DNA of 64,000 nucleotides from Streptomyces sp. Je 1-79 (GCF_025195125.1 NZ_JAMGSL010000003.1:318362-382361), one strand, 5' to 3'; numbered from the stretch's first letter, positions 53,028 to 61,858 are shown. A program made the numbers and translations. The notes: generated by a model not told the origin, from the sequence alone.

Positions 53028-53058
53028 GCGGGGCGGCCGGTGCACCCGGCCGCCCCGC
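53028..53058 (+). terminator. Hairpin after the DUF475 gene
   Basis: A perfect 13-bp stem (53028-53040 with 53046-53058) and 5-base loop are followed by GCGTTTG, closing the terD-DUF475 transcript. Confidence 0.75.
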
Positions 53059-53094
53059 GGCGTTTGACCGGTTTTCGAGTGGGGGGTGGGGCGC

Positions 53095-53832
53095 ATGGGC
53101 TTCTGGGACGGCCTTTTTCCGGGGAGGGCCGCGCAGTTCGATTCGGGCAGCGCCGCCAGCAACTCCATCGACCTGACCAAACGGCGCCCGACGGTCTCCC
53201 TGAGCAAACAGGGCGCCGCCACCGGCAATCTGCGCGTCAACCTCTCCTGGCGGATGCGCACCTCCGACATAGAGGGCCGCTCACGCCAGAGCGGAAGACT
53301 CCTGCGCAACCCCTCGAAGCTCTTCAAGCCCGAGGTCGTCCAGGCGCACACCCAGGGCGTCGTCAACGTCGACCTGGACCTCGGGTGCATGTACGAGCTG
53401 GCGGACGGCAGCAAGGGCGTGGTGCAGCCGCTGGGCAGCTTCTTCGGTTCCCTGAACGCGCCGCCGTACGTGAACCTGAGCGGCGACGACCGGTTCGGCG
53501 GCTCGTCCGGCGAGACGATCTTCGTCAACCTGGACCACCGGGACGAGATCAAGCGGCTGCTCTTCTTCGTCTACATCTACGACCAGACCCCCGCCTTCGA
53601 CCGTACGCACGCCAAGGTGACGCTCTACCCCAGCAACGGGCCGCGGATCGAGATCGAACTCGACGAGCGGGCCCCGCAGGCCCGCTCCTGCGCGGTGTTC
53701 ACCGTCGAGAGGATCAAGGACGAGCTGGTCGTCCGCCGGGAGGTGAAGTTCGTGTACGGATTCCAGGCGGAACTGGACCGGCTGTACGGATGGGGCCTGC
53801 AGTGGGGGCGCGGCTACAAGACCAAGGCGTAG
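53095..53832 (+). CDS. TerA/TerD-like stress protein
   Basis: A 245-residue soluble protein of the TerA-like branch of the Ter superfamily. The core SIDLTKRRPTVSLSKQ and LFFVYIYDQTPAFDRTHAKVTL matches the TerD beta-sandwich, with VNLDLGCMYELADG in the middle. The acidic calcium sites are reduced compared with the two TerD copies. The GDDRFGGSSGET loop may replace one. ATG 53095 is chosen; GTG 53086 is three codons upstream. No partner gene is coupled to it; the next gene is convergent. Confidence 0.82.
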   Translation: MGFWDGLFPGRAAQFDSGSAASNSIDLTKRRPTVSLSKQGAATGNLRVNLSWRMRTSDIEGRSRQSGRLLRNPSKLFKPEVVQAHTQGVVNVDLDLGCMYELADGSKGVVQPLGSFFGSLNAPPYVNLSGDDRFGGSSGETIFVNLDHRDEIKRLLFFVYIYDQTPAFDRTHAKVTLYPSNGPRIEIELDERAPQARSCAVFTVERIKDELVVRREVKFVYGFQAELDRLYGWGLQWGRGYKTKA

Positions 53833-53882
53833 GGGTGCGCTCCCGCGTGGGCCGCTTACAGGCGGACTGCTTACCGGACCGC

Positions 53883-54749
53883 TTACGGGCGGACGAACTG
53901 CGGGCCCATGGGAGGCAGCCGGAAGTTCGGGTCCGGGGCGGGCGCCGCGGCCGCGGCCGGCTGAGGATAGCCGTAGGCGGGCCGGTCGCCCGTGACCGGC
54001 TGCGGATAGCCGTAGGCCGGGACGGGAGCCGGGGGAGTGGTCGGCTGCGGCGGTACGGACGCGGGGAGGGGGCCCGGACCTGCCTGAGGCGGCTGGACCA
54101 TCGTCGCGTCGAAGTCCGGAACGGCCGGGGTGGCCGGATCCCGCCCATAGGACGGAGCCGGAACCGCGTCCTGTGCCCCGGAGCCGGCGTCCTCCGCGCC
54201 CTCGTCCACCGAGATCCCGAAGTCGGTGGCCAGACCGACCAGGCCGGTCGGATAGCCCTGCCCCACCGCGCGGAACTTCCAGCCGTCCCCGCGCCGGTAC
54301 AGCTCGCCGCAGATGATCGCCGTCTCCTCGCCCGTCTCCGCCTTCACATCGAAGAGGGCCAGCGGCTCCCGGTCCGGCGCACCCGCGTCGTACAGAAGGA
54401 TCCGCAGGTCGGAGACGGAACGGAAGGTGTCGCCGTCGGAGGAGGCAGCGATCACCACCTGGTCGACCGTCGGGTCGAGCGCGCCGAGATCGGCCTCCAC
54501 CGTGTCGGTCAGGCCCTCCGCCACCCGCTTCTTGGGCAGGCGGCGCACCAGGCCGGACGGGTGGCGCGGCTGGTTGTAGAAGACGAAGTCCTCGTCCGAG
54601 CGCACCCGCCCGTCGGCGCCGAGCAGCAGCGCCGAGGCGTCGACATCGGGGACCCCGGGGCCCGGGGTCCAGCGGAGCACGGCCCGTACGGCCGCGGTGT
54701 CGAGAGGGACGTTGGAGCCCTTCAGCATCGCGTGCGTCATGACCGTCAT
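53883..54749 (-). CDS. TerD-domain protein with Pro/Tyr-rich tail
   Basis: A 288-residue protein. Residues about 5-185 are a TerD domain ([41 protein letters not shown]). The remaining 100 residues form a disordered tail with PAYGYPQP repeats and many Pro, Ala and Gln. The [10 protein letters not shown] calcium loop is missing; [11 protein letters not shown] stands there, so calcium binding is probably reduced. ATG 54749 follows GGAAGG, with a second ATG 9 bases on. It is divergent from the HpcH/HpaI operon. Confidence 0.85.
   Translation of the reverse strand: MTVMTHAMLKGSNVPLDTAAVRAVLRWTPGPGVPDVDASALLLGADGRVRSDEDFVFYNQPRHPSGLVRRLPKKRVAEGLTDTVEADLGALDPTVDQVVIAASSDGDTFRSVSDLRILLYDAGAPDREPLALFDVKAETGEETAIICGELYRRGDGWKFRAVGQGYPTGLVGLATDFGISVDEGAEDAGSGAQDAVPAPSYGRDPATPAVPDFDATMVQPPQAGPGPLPASVPPQPTTPPAPVPAYGYPQPVTGDRPAYGYPQPAAAAAPAPDPNFRLPPMGPQFVRP
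53957..54017. repeat. 22-bp direct repeat coding the PAYGYPQP motif
   Basis: The block CCGGCTGNGGATAGCCGTAGG appears at 53957-53978 and 53996-54017, 39 bases apart, coding two copies of AYGYPQP. Confidence 0.75.
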
Positions 54750-54951
54750 CCTGCCTTCCCGGATGACCGCCGGACAACGCGGGGCCCGTACCGATCCGCG
54801 CGTCGGGCCGATATACGAAGTGCGCGGCATGCGACGGATGCGGACGAGTTACCTGGATTTCATACTTGAGGGGAACTAAGGACACCCGTACCTACGTACT
54901 ATTACCGGCCACATGTCGTCAGGGCCCACAGAGGCAGTCGGGGGAGTTACA

Positions 54952-56181
54952 TTGCGTCATTTCGGGCACATCCCGTCCGCCACGCGGGCCGGGCTGTTCC
55001 ACCAGGAGCCGGCCGAGTTCACCTCCGACTCGCCCGCGAGCATGCTCGCCGTGGCCCTGGGGGCCACCCTCTACAGCCCGGCCACCCGGCCGAGGCTCGC
55101 CGACGACGTGCGCAAACAGGCCGCACGCGGGGTCGTCTCCATGGTGCTGTGCCTGGAGGACTCCATCGCCGACGCCGACGTCGAGGCCGCCGAGTCCAAC
55201 CTCGTGCGGCAGTTCGCCGACCTCGCCCGGGATCCAGCGGGTGAGCCCGCCGCGGCCGCTGAGCGGCCCTCCGCGGATGAGCCCGCCGGGCCCGGTGAGC
55301 CCCAGGACGTGCCCCTGCTCTTCATCCGGGTCCGCGAGCCCCACCAGATCACCGATCTGGTCTCCCGCCTCGGGGACGACGTCCGCATGCTCTCCGGATT
55401 CGTACTGCCGAAGTTCACCGAGACCCGCGGGCACGCCTTCCTGGAGGCCCTCACCGCCGCCGAGAAGGCGTGCGGCCGACGGCTCTTCGCCATGCCCGTC
55501 CTCGAGTCCCCGGAGCTCCTGCACCTGGAGACCCGCGCCGAGACCCTCGCCGGCATCGCCACGACCGTGGACAAGTACCGCGATCGCGTCCTCGCCCTGC
55601 GTCTCGGCGTCACCGACTTCTGCTCCGCCTACGGGCTGCGCCGCTCGCCCGACATGACGGCGTACGACGTCCAGCTCGTCGCCCATGTCATCGCCGACGT
55701 CGTCAACGTCCTCGGCCGCTCCGACGGCACCGGCTTCACGATCACCGGACCGGTCTGGGAGTACTTCCGGCTCGGCGAGCGCATGTTCAAGCCCCAGCTG
55801 CGCCGCAGCCCCTTCCTGGAGGGCAGCGCCGAGGACCTGCGCACCGCGCTCATCGAGCACGACCTCGACGGGCTGCTGCGCGAGATCGAGCTCGACCGGG
55901 CCAACGGCCTGCTCGGCAAGACCTGCATCCACCCCACACACGTGGTGCCGGTGCACGCGCTCTCCGTGGTCAGCCACGAGGAGTTCAGCGACGCGCAGGA
56001 CATCCTGCGGCCCGAACGCGGCGGGGGCGGCGTGATGCGTTCCGCGTACACGAACAAGATGAACGAGGTGAAGCCGCATCGCGCGTGGGCCGAACGGACC
56101 CTCCTGCGCGCCGAGGTCTTCGGCGTCGCCAAGGAGGACGTCGGCTTCGTGGATCTGCTCACCGCCGGACTGGCCGGCTGA
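54952..56181 (+). CDS. HpcH/HpaI-family (CitE-like) lyase of the Ter module
   Basis: A 409-residue TIM-barrel lyase. Near the N-terminus it has LAVALGATLYSPATRPRLADD and VVSMVLCLEDSIADADVEAAESN, matching the CitE/HpcH substrate region; a metal-binding Glu/Asp pair follows in MPVLESPELLH and LRLGVTDFC. Comparative work on Ter systems places this family in a biosynthetic operon with phosphoribosyltransferases and a HAD phosphatase, thought to make a nucleoside-like metabolite. TTG 54952, with GGGGGAG at 54940-54946 and the family start RHFGHI, is preferred over ATG 54913. A short Ala/Glu/Pro insert (about residues 93-118) interrupts the barrel. Confidence 0.8.
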   Translation: MRHFGHIPSATRAGLFHQEPAEFTSDSPASMLAVALGATLYSPATRPRLADDVRKQAARGVVSMVLCLEDSIADADVEAAESNLVRQFADLARDPAGEPAAAAERPSADEPAGPGEPQDVPLLFIRVREPHQITDLVSRLGDDVRMLSGFVLPKFTETRGHAFLEALTAAEKACGRRLFAMPVLESPELLHLETRAETLAGIATTVDKYRDRVLALRLGVTDFCSAYGLRRSPDMTAYDVQLVAHVIADVVNVLGRSDGTGFTITGPVWEYFRLGERMFKPQLRRSPFLEGSAEDLRTALIEHDLDGLLREIELDRANGLLGKTCIHPTHVVPVHALSVVSHEEFSDAQDILRPERGGGGVMRSAYTNKMNEVKPHRAWAERTLLRAEVFGVAKEDVGFVDLLTAGLAG

Positions 56182-56187
56182 CGGAAG

Positions 56188-58896
56188 GTGAAGGACGACG
56201 TGGTGTGGTCGGGAACGTGGGTCGCGGAGCGACTGGGCGTCGAACTGATCGGCGGCGAGGAGCTCCCGGGCCTGTTGGGCCTCGCACTGCGCCGCAACCC
56301 GAAGCGCGCGCATCTGCTGGTCTCCAACGTGCTCGGCAAGCACGTGCCGCAGCGGCCGGGCGTCGTGTACGGCGCGGGGTTCTCGCTCGGCCTGCGGGTA
56401 CGTGACCTGCTCGGGCCGGACGAGGCCGCGCGCAGCGTGGTCGTCGGCTACGCCGAGACGGCCACCGGCCTCGGCCACTCGGTCGCCGACGGGCTGGGCT
56501 TCGCGCCGTACCTGCACTCCACCCGCCGGCCCGTCGACGGGGTGGCGAGCGCGGGCGGCTTCGAGGAGTCCCACTCCCATGCCACGTCGCACCTCCTGCT
56601 GCCCGAGGACCCGAAGTTCCTTGCCGGCGACGGCGCGCTGGTCCTCGTCGACGACGAGTTCTCCACCGGCAACACCGTCCTCAACACCATCCGTGACCTG
56701 CACGAACGCTTCCCGAGGGAGCGGTACGTGGTCGTCGCCCTGGTCGACATGCGCTCGGCCGACGACCTCGGCCGGCTGGCGGACTTCGCCCGGGAGATCG
56801 GCGCCCGCGTCGACCTGGTGACCGGCGCCGCCGGCACCGTACGGCTGCCGGAAGGGGTCCTGGAGAAGGGCCAGGCGCTGGTCGCCGCCCACGAGACCGC
56901 GTACGAGACCGCCCACGAGTCCGCGCAGACCCCGCCGGACGCGCCCGTACCGGCGCCCAGGGCGCCCCGCACGGCCCCCGTGCGGGTCGGGCTCGGCTGG
57001 CCGTCCGCGATCCCCGACGGCGGCCGTCACGGCTTCCTGGCCCCCCACGCGGCCGCCCTGGACGACGCGCTCCCGGCGATGACCGAGCGCCTGACCGCGG
57101 CCCTCGGCGACGCGCGGCGGGTCCTCGTCCTCGGCTTCGAGGAGCTGATGTACGCGCCGCTGCGGCTCGCCGTGGCCCTGGAGGACGCCGGGCGGGACGT
57201 CTCGTACTCCACGACCACCCGCTCGCCCGTCCTCGCGGTCGACGACCCCGGCTACGCCATACGCACCCGGCTCGTCTTCCCCGCCCACGACGAGCCCGCG
57301 GACGGGCCCGGTGAGCGGTACGCCTACAACGTCGCAGGCGGCGGCTTCGACGCGGTCGTGGCCGTCGTCGACTCCGTGGCCGACACCCCGGAGCTGCACG
57401 CCCCGGACGGCCTGCTGGCCCAGCTCGCGGCGCACATCCCGCACGTGGTGCTCGCGGTCGTCCCGTCGTACGTACCCTCGTACGGCGCCGAGCCCGTCCC
57501 GGAGGCGCACCCCACCCCGCGGACCACGACCGCCACCTACGCCCACGAAGCCGCGCCCTCGCACGCTCACGAAGCCGCGCCCGCTCACGAAGCCGGCGCG
57601 CGGGCCGGAGCCGCCGAAGTCGCGCACGCTCACGAGGCCGCCACGCGGGCGCACGACGCCCGGCGGGCCGCTGTCTCCCCTGCCACCCACGCCCAGGCGG
57701 CTCCCGAAGCCGTCCAAGCTCCCGAAAGGAGCTCCATGCTGCCCGAGCCCCTCCGCGGCCCCGCCTTCTCCTCGTACGCCCCCGAGGAGGTCGGCTGGCT
57801 GCTCCAGGACCTCTCGGACGTCGAACTCGAGGCGCCGACCGAGGAGCGCGAGGAGGCGATCCAGAGCGGCGGCGCCCACTACGCGGAGTCGCTGCCGGTC
57901 GAGTACCAGCCGAGCGACCGGTACCAGGAGCTCTTCCACGCCGCCCTGGAGACCTCCGCCGCCCGGATCGCCCGCGCCGTCGGCACCGTCACCGAGACCG
58001 TCCTCGCCGAGAAGACCGGCACGCCCGTGCTCGTCTCGCTCGCCCGGGCCGGTACCCCCGTCGGCGTCCTCATGCGCCGCTGGGCCCAGGCCCGCCACGG
58101 CCTCGACCTGCCCCACTACGCCGTCTCCATCGTCCGTGGCCGCGGCATCGACGCCAACGCGCTGCGCTGGCTCGCCGCCCACCACGACCCGGCCGACGTC
58201 GTCTTCGTCGACGGCTGGACCGGCAAGGGCGCCATCACCCGCGAACTCGCCGACGCGATCGAGGAGTTCCAGCGCGCCGAGGGGATCACCGGCTTCGACC
58301 CGGAGATCGCCGTCCTCGCCGACCCCGGTTCCTGCGTGCGCACCTACGGCACCCGCGAGGACTTCCTCATCCCCTCCGCCTGCCTCAACTCGACCGTCTC
58401 CGGGCTGATATCGCGTACGGTCCTGCGCGCCGACCTCGTCGGCCCGGACGACTTCCACGGCGGCAAGTTCTACCGCGAGCTGGCCGGCGCCGACGTCTCG
58501 AACGTCTTCCTCGACGCCGTCGCCGCCCGCTTCGACGAGGTCGCGGACGACGTCGCGACGGAGGTCAAGGAGCTGCTCGCCGCCGACCGTACGCCCACCT
58601 GGGAGGGCTGGGCGGCCGTCGAGCGGATCAGCGAGGAGTACGGCATCCACGACGTCAACCTCGTCAAGCCCGGCGTCGGCGAGACCACGCGCGTCCTGCT
58701 GCGCCGCGTCCCGTGGAAGATCCTCGCCCAGCGCGGCGCCGGCGCCGACCTCGCGCACGTACGCCTCCTCGCCGAGCAGCGCGGTGTCCCGGTCGAGGAG
58801 GTCGACGGACTCCCGTACACCTGTGTGGGTCTGATCCACCCTCAGTTCACGAGAGGCGCCACAGGCGCCGACGGAAAGGCGGTGGTCTCCCAGTGA
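56188..58896 (+). CDS. Double phosphoribosyltransferase with TRSP-like and PELOTA-like parts
   Basis: A 902-residue protein that appears to join two Ter-module enzymes. Part one (1-430): an orotate-type PRTase with PRPP loop VLVDDEFSTGNT (152-163), then a TRSP-like domain. A low-complexity Ala/His/Glu linker (about 440-515) follows. Part two (517-902): MLPEPLRGPAFSSYAPEEVGWLL, a second PRTase-like domain with VVFVDGWTGKGA near 672, and a C-terminal PELOTA-like RNA-binding-type domain. Related proteins are named StiP-type in annotation. GTG 56188 starts 6 bases after the lyase stop. An internal ribosome-binding site may release part two separately. Confidence 0.8.
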   Translation: MKDDVVWSGTWVAERLGVELIGGEELPGLLGLALRRNPKRAHLLVSNVLGKHVPQRPGVVYGAGFSLGLRVRDLLGPDEAARSVVVGYAETATGLGHSVADGLGFAPYLHSTRRPVDGVASAGGFEESHSHATSHLLLPEDPKFLAGDGALVLVDDEFSTGNTVLNTIRDLHERFPRERYVVVALVDMRSADDLGRLADFAREIGARVDLVTGAAGTVRLPEGVLEKGQALVAAHETAYETAHESAQTPPDAPVPAPRAPRTAPVRVGLGWPSAIPDGGRHGFLAPHAAALDDALPAMTERLTAALGDARRVLVLGFEELMYAPLRLAVALEDAGRDVSYSTTTRSPVLAVDDPGYAIRTRLVFPAHDEPADGPGERYAYNVAGGGFDAVVAVVDSVADTPELHAPDGLLAQLAAHIPHVVLAVVPSYVPSYGAEPVPEAHPTPRTTTATYAHEAAPSHAHEAAPAHEAGARAGAAEVAHAHEAATRAHDARRAAVSPATHAQAAPEAVQAPERSSMLPEPLRGPAFSSYAPEEVGWLLQDLSDVELEAPTEEREEAIQSGGAHYAESLPVEYQPSDRYQELFHAALETSAARIARAVGTVTETVLAEKTGTPVLVSLARAGTPVGVLMRRWAQARHGLDLPHYAVSIVRGRGIDANALRWLAAHHDPADVVFVDGWTGKGAITRELADAIEEFQRAEGITGFDPEIAVLADPGSCVRTYGTREDFLIPSACLNSTVSGLISRTVLRADLVGPDDFHGGKFYRELAGADVSNVFLDAVAARFDEVADDVATEVKELLAADRTPTWEGWAAVERISEEYGIHDVNLVKPGVGETTRVLLRRVPWKILAQRGAGADLAHVRLLAEQRGVPVEEVDGLPYTCVGLIHPQFTRGATGADGKAVVSQ
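57544..57642. repeat. CACGAAGCC repeat in the phosphoribosyltransferase linker
   Basis: CACGAAGCCGCGCCC occurs at 57544-57558 and 57568-57582, with degenerate copies at 57586 and 57631. They code HEAAP-type units. Confidence 0.75.
57725..57738 (+). promoter_or_regulatory. Internal ribosome-binding site and ATG 57736
   Basis: AAAGGAG (57725-57731) stands 4 bases before an in-frame ATG at 57736, which begins the conserved second domain (MLPEPLRGP). The ATG would yield a 386-residue protein ending at the same stop, 58896. Confidence 0.6.
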
Positions 58897-59777
58897 CCTC
58901 GGTGAGCAGCCCCGTGATGGTCGCCAGCGACCTCGACCGTACGCTGATCTACTCCTCCGCGGCCCTCGCGCTCGGCATGCCCGACGCGCAGGCGCCCCGG
59001 CTGCTGAGCGTGGAGGTGCACGAGTCCAGGCCGCTGTCGTACATGACCGAGGACGCGGCCACGCTGCTCGAACGGCTCGGCTCCGAAGCGGTCTTCGTGC
59101 CCACCACGACCCGCACGCGCAAGCAGTACCAGCGCATCCAACTCCCGGGCCCCGCACCGAAGTACGCGATCTGCGCCAACGGCGGCCACATCCTCGTCGA
59201 CGGACTCGCCGACCGCGACTGGCACGAGGCCGTCGTGCGCAGGCTCGCCGAGGAGTGCGCCCCGCTCGCCGAGATCCGCGCGTACTTCACCGCCACCACC
59301 GACCTGTCCTGGGTGCGCAAGCACCGGGTCGCCGAGGATCTGTTCGCGTACCTCGTCGTGGAGCGCGAACGGCTGCCCGAGGAGTGGCTGAAGCGGTTCG
59401 GCGACTGGGCGGACGACCGCGGCTGGACGGTCTCGCTCCAGGGTCGCAAGGTGTACGCGGTGCCGAAGCCGCTCACGAAGAGCGCGGCGATGCGGGAGGT
59501 GGCCCGCCGCTGCGGCGCGGGCCTCGTCCTGGCCGCCGGTGACTCGCTGCTCGACGCGGACCTGCTGCTCGCCGCCGACCGCGCCTGGCGCCCCGGCCAC
59601 GGCGAACTGGCGGAGACGGCCTGGACCGTCCCGCACCTCGACGTCCTCGCGGAGCGGGGCGTGGCGGCCGGCGAGGAGATCCTGCGCCGTTTCCGGACGG
59701 TCGTCGCCGACCACCACACGGCCGTGTTGCCGGCACAGCTCAACGGTTCCCCCGCCGCGCTCCCCGACCCGGCCTGA
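58893..59777 (+). CDS. HAD-superfamily phosphatase (Cof-like) of the Ter module
   Basis: A 294-residue haloacid dehalogenase-fold hydrolase. Motif I is ASDLDRT (Asp13, Asp15), motif II a Thr in TTTRTR, motif III Lys in PLTKSAAM and motif IV GDSLLDAD. Ter-module HADs are thought to remove a phosphate during production of a nucleoside-like compound. GTG 58893 overlaps the upstream stop (GTGA). The 3' end overlaps the convergent DedA gene by 38 bases. No ATP-grasp gene, a usual partner, was found nearby. Confidence 0.85.
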   Translation: MTSVSSPVMVASDLDRTLIYSSAALALGMPDAQAPRLLSVEVHESRPLSYMTEDAATLLERLGSEAVFVPTTTRTRKQYQRIQLPGPAPKYAICANGGHILVDGLADRDWHEAVVRRLAEECAPLAEIRAYFTATTDLSWVRKHRVAEDLFAYLVVERERLPEEWLKRFGDWADDRGWTVSLQGRKVYAVPKPLTKSAAMREVARRCGAGLVLAAGDSLLDADLLLAADRAWRPGHGELAETAWTVPHLDVLAERGVAAGEEILRRFRTVVADHHTAVLPAQLNGSPAALPDPA

Positions 59778-60357
59778 GCAGCCGAGCCCCGACGAAGCAC
59801 AGCACGGCGGCCATGGCCGCCAGGAGCACCGCCTTCGAGTAGAGGGAGACGTAACCGGTGACCTGCTCCCAGTTGTCGCCGAGCGCGTATCCGGCCAGCA
59901 CGAAGGCGGTGTTCCAGATCGCGCTGCCGAGTGTGGTGAAGACGAGGAAGGCGGGCAGCGGCATGCGTTCGACGCCCGCCGGCACCGAGATCAAGCTGCG
60001 GAAGATCGGCACCATCCGGCCGAAGAACACCGCCTTCGTGCCGTGCCGGGCGAACCACGCCTCCGTCCGCTCGATGTCGGAGACCTTCACCAGCGGCAGT
60101 TTCGCCGCGATCGCGAGGGTCCGCTCGCGTCCGAGCAGCGCGCCGACGCCGTAGAGGGCCCAGGCGCCGACCACCGATCCGGCCGTGGTCCACAGGAGCG
60201 CGGCGAGCAGATCGATCCGCCCGGTCGCGGAGGCGAAGCCGGCGAGCGGCAGGACGACTTCGCTCGGGATGGGTGGGAAGAGGTTCTCGAGGGCGACGGC
60301 GAGTCCGGCGCCGGGGGCACCGAGAGTGTCCATGAGGCTGTTGATCCAGGCTTCCAT
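59740..60357 (-). CDS. DedA/SNARE-associated family membrane protein
   Basis: A 205-residue DedA protein with four to five helices, now thought to scramble or recycle polyprenyl phosphate or phospholipid carriers. Key residues: Glu in ENLFPPIPSEVVLPLAGF and Arg in FFGRMVPIFRSLISVPAGVERM. ATG 60357 lies 7 bases after TAGCGT (60365-60370); GGAAG within that spacer is a weak ribosome-binding site. It overlaps the HAD gene tail by 38 bases, end to end. Confidence 0.92.
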   Translation of the reverse strand: MEAWINSLMDTLGAPGAGLAVALENLFPPIPSEVVLPLAGFASATGRIDLLAALLWTTAGSVVGAWALYGVGALLGRERTLAIAAKLPLVKVSDIERTEAWFARHGTKAVFFGRMVPIFRSLISVPAGVERMPLPAFLVFTTLGSAIWNTAFVLAGYALGDNWEQVTGYVSLYSKAVLLAAMAAVLCFVGARLLRPGRGARRGNR

Positions 60358-60455
60358 GGCTTCCACGCTAGGCAACGGACCCGGGAGCGCGGACTGATGG
60401 CGCCCGCACAGAGGGAGTGCGGTTTTCCGCAGTGCGACCGCGGTCGTGCGCCCGC

Positions 60456-60461
60456 TAGCGT
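60456..60461 (+). promoter_or_regulatory. -10 box TAGCGT for the kinase at 60470
   Basis: TAGCGT ends 8 bases before ATG 60470, and no ribosome-binding site is present. The opposite strand has another TAGCGT at 60365-60370 for the DedA gene, so this short interval holds two divergent, leaderless-type starts. Confidence 0.5.
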
Positions 60462-60469
60462 GACGGATC

Positions 60470-61858
60470 ATGACGAACTCAGCCGCCCCACCCCCGGACA
60501 GGCGCCCACCGCTGCGGCCGGCGGCCTCGGAGTCCGGCGGTGGGCCTGGGCGGCCGGAGCGGCCGGTGGCCTCGGATTCCGGTCCGGGGCCTGCGCTGCT
60601 GCCGGAGTGGCCGGTGGTCGCGGATTCCGGTCCGGGGCCTGCGCGGTCGGGGCCGCCGCGGCAGCCGGAGTGGCCGGCGGCCTCGGATTCCGCTCCGGGG
60701 TCCGGGCGGCCGCTCGTACGCTACCTCGCGCGCTGGACCCGGTTGGCCTTCGGCCTCGCGCTCGGGGCCGCGACCGCCGTCCTTGAGCTTCTCGGCAGCG
60801 CCGTAGGCGGCCTCGCGCTGCTGCCCGTACTCGCCTCGCCTCGCGGCCGCGTCGCCGTGCTGCGGCCCCTGGCCGCGGCCGCCCGCGGCCTCACCCGCCT
60901 GGAGCGGACCCGCCTCGACCGCCTCCTGGGCGTACGCCTCCCCGGGTTCCACGACACCGCCGCCGCCCCGCGCTACCTCGCCGCCCGCTGGCCGCTCGGC
61001 CTGCTCGGGGCGGTCGTCCTCGGCTGCGGCGCGTACGGTCTCGGCCTCGGCACCTTCGCCTTCTACGGCTGGCTGATCACCGACATCGACCACCCCTGGC
61101 TCGTCACCCTCGGCAGCCTCGGTGGCTTCTTCCTGCTCTTCCTCTCCGCCCAGGGAGCGCTCGGCGTCGTAGCCTTGGAGGACGGTCTGGCCCGGCGCTT
61201 CCTCGGGCCCAGCCACGCCGACGCCCTGGAAGCCAGGATCGCCGAGCTCGCGACCAGCCGCGCCGAGGTCATGGACGTCGTCCACGAGGAGCGGCGCCGG
61301 ATCGAGCGCGACCTCCACGACGGCGTCCAGCAACGGCTCGTCGCGCTCGGCATGCTCCTCGGCCGCGCGCGCCGGATCCGCGCCAGGGACCCGGGGGGCG
61401 CCGACGCCCTGCTGCTCCAGGCTCACGAGGAGAGCAGGCGCGCGCTGGCCGAACTGCGCGAGGTGGCCTGGCGGGTCTACCCGGCCGTCCTCGACGAGGG
61501 GGGCCTCCGCGCCGCCCTGGAGACGGTCGCGGAACGCAGCACACTGCCCGTAAGCCTCGGATACGCCGTGCGGCGGCCGTTGCCGAGGGCGGTGGAGACG
61601 GTGGCGTACTTCCTTGTCTCGGAGGCGGTCACCAACGTGGTCAAGCACGCGGGCGCGACCCGAATCGACGTACAAGTAACGCTGGAAGGGGATGAGTTGA
61701 GCGTGCGGGTGACGGACGACGGCGCGGGTGGCGCGGATGCGTCCGGGAGCGGTCTGAGCGGGCTGGCGAGCCGGGCGGCGGCGCTGGACGGGCGGTTCGC
61801 CGTGGAGAGCCCGGCGGGCGGACCGACGGTCGTACGGGCGGTCCTGCCGTGCGCGTGA
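60470..61858 (+). CDS. NarL-type sensor histidine kinase with putative sensor domain
   Basis: A 462-residue kinase. The first 80 residues are low-complexity with a threefold repeat (PEWPV..DSGPGP). A membrane sensor region with about four helices (about 88-225) matches the actinobacterial putative-sensor family. The HisKA_3 box is RRIERDLHDGVQQRL near 283, N-box SEAVTNVVKHAGA near 385 and G-box SGLSGLASRAAAL. It couples to the regulator by a 10-base overlap. ATG 60470 lies 8 bases after a -10 box. Confidence 0.9.
   Translation: MTNSAAPPPDRRPPLRPAASESGGGPGRPERPVASDSGPGPALLPEWPVVADSGPGPARSGPPRQPEWPAASDSAPGSGRPLVRYLARWTRLAFGLALGAATAVLELLGSAVGGLALLPVLASPRGRVAVLRPLAAAARGLTRLERTRLDRLLGVRLPGFHDTAAAPRYLAARWPLGLLGAVVLGCGAYGLGLGTFAFYGWLITDIDHPWLVTLGSLGGFFLLFLSAQGALGVVALEDGLARRFLGPSHADALEARIAELATSRAEVMDVVHEERRRIERDLHDGVQQRLVALGMLLGRARRIRARDPGGADALLLQAHEESRRALAELREVAWRVYPAVLDEGGLRAALETVAERSTLPVSLGYAVRRPLPRAVETVAYFLVSEAVTNVVKHAGATRIDVQVTLEGDELSVRVTDDGAGGADASGSGLSGLASRAAALDGRFAVESPAGGPTVVRAVLPCA
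60554..60706. repeat. 43-bp repeat, three copies, in the kinase N-terminus
   Basis: Copies start at 60554, 60602 and 60665, spaced 48 and 63 bases, both multiples of three. Copies 1 and 2 differ at about four positions. They code the repeated proline-rich lead. Confidence 0.85.

Noticed and set aside
49945-59777. An ATP-grasp ligase completing the Ter pathway
   Set aside because: No frame in the region carries an ATP-grasp pattern; all real genes are accounted for.
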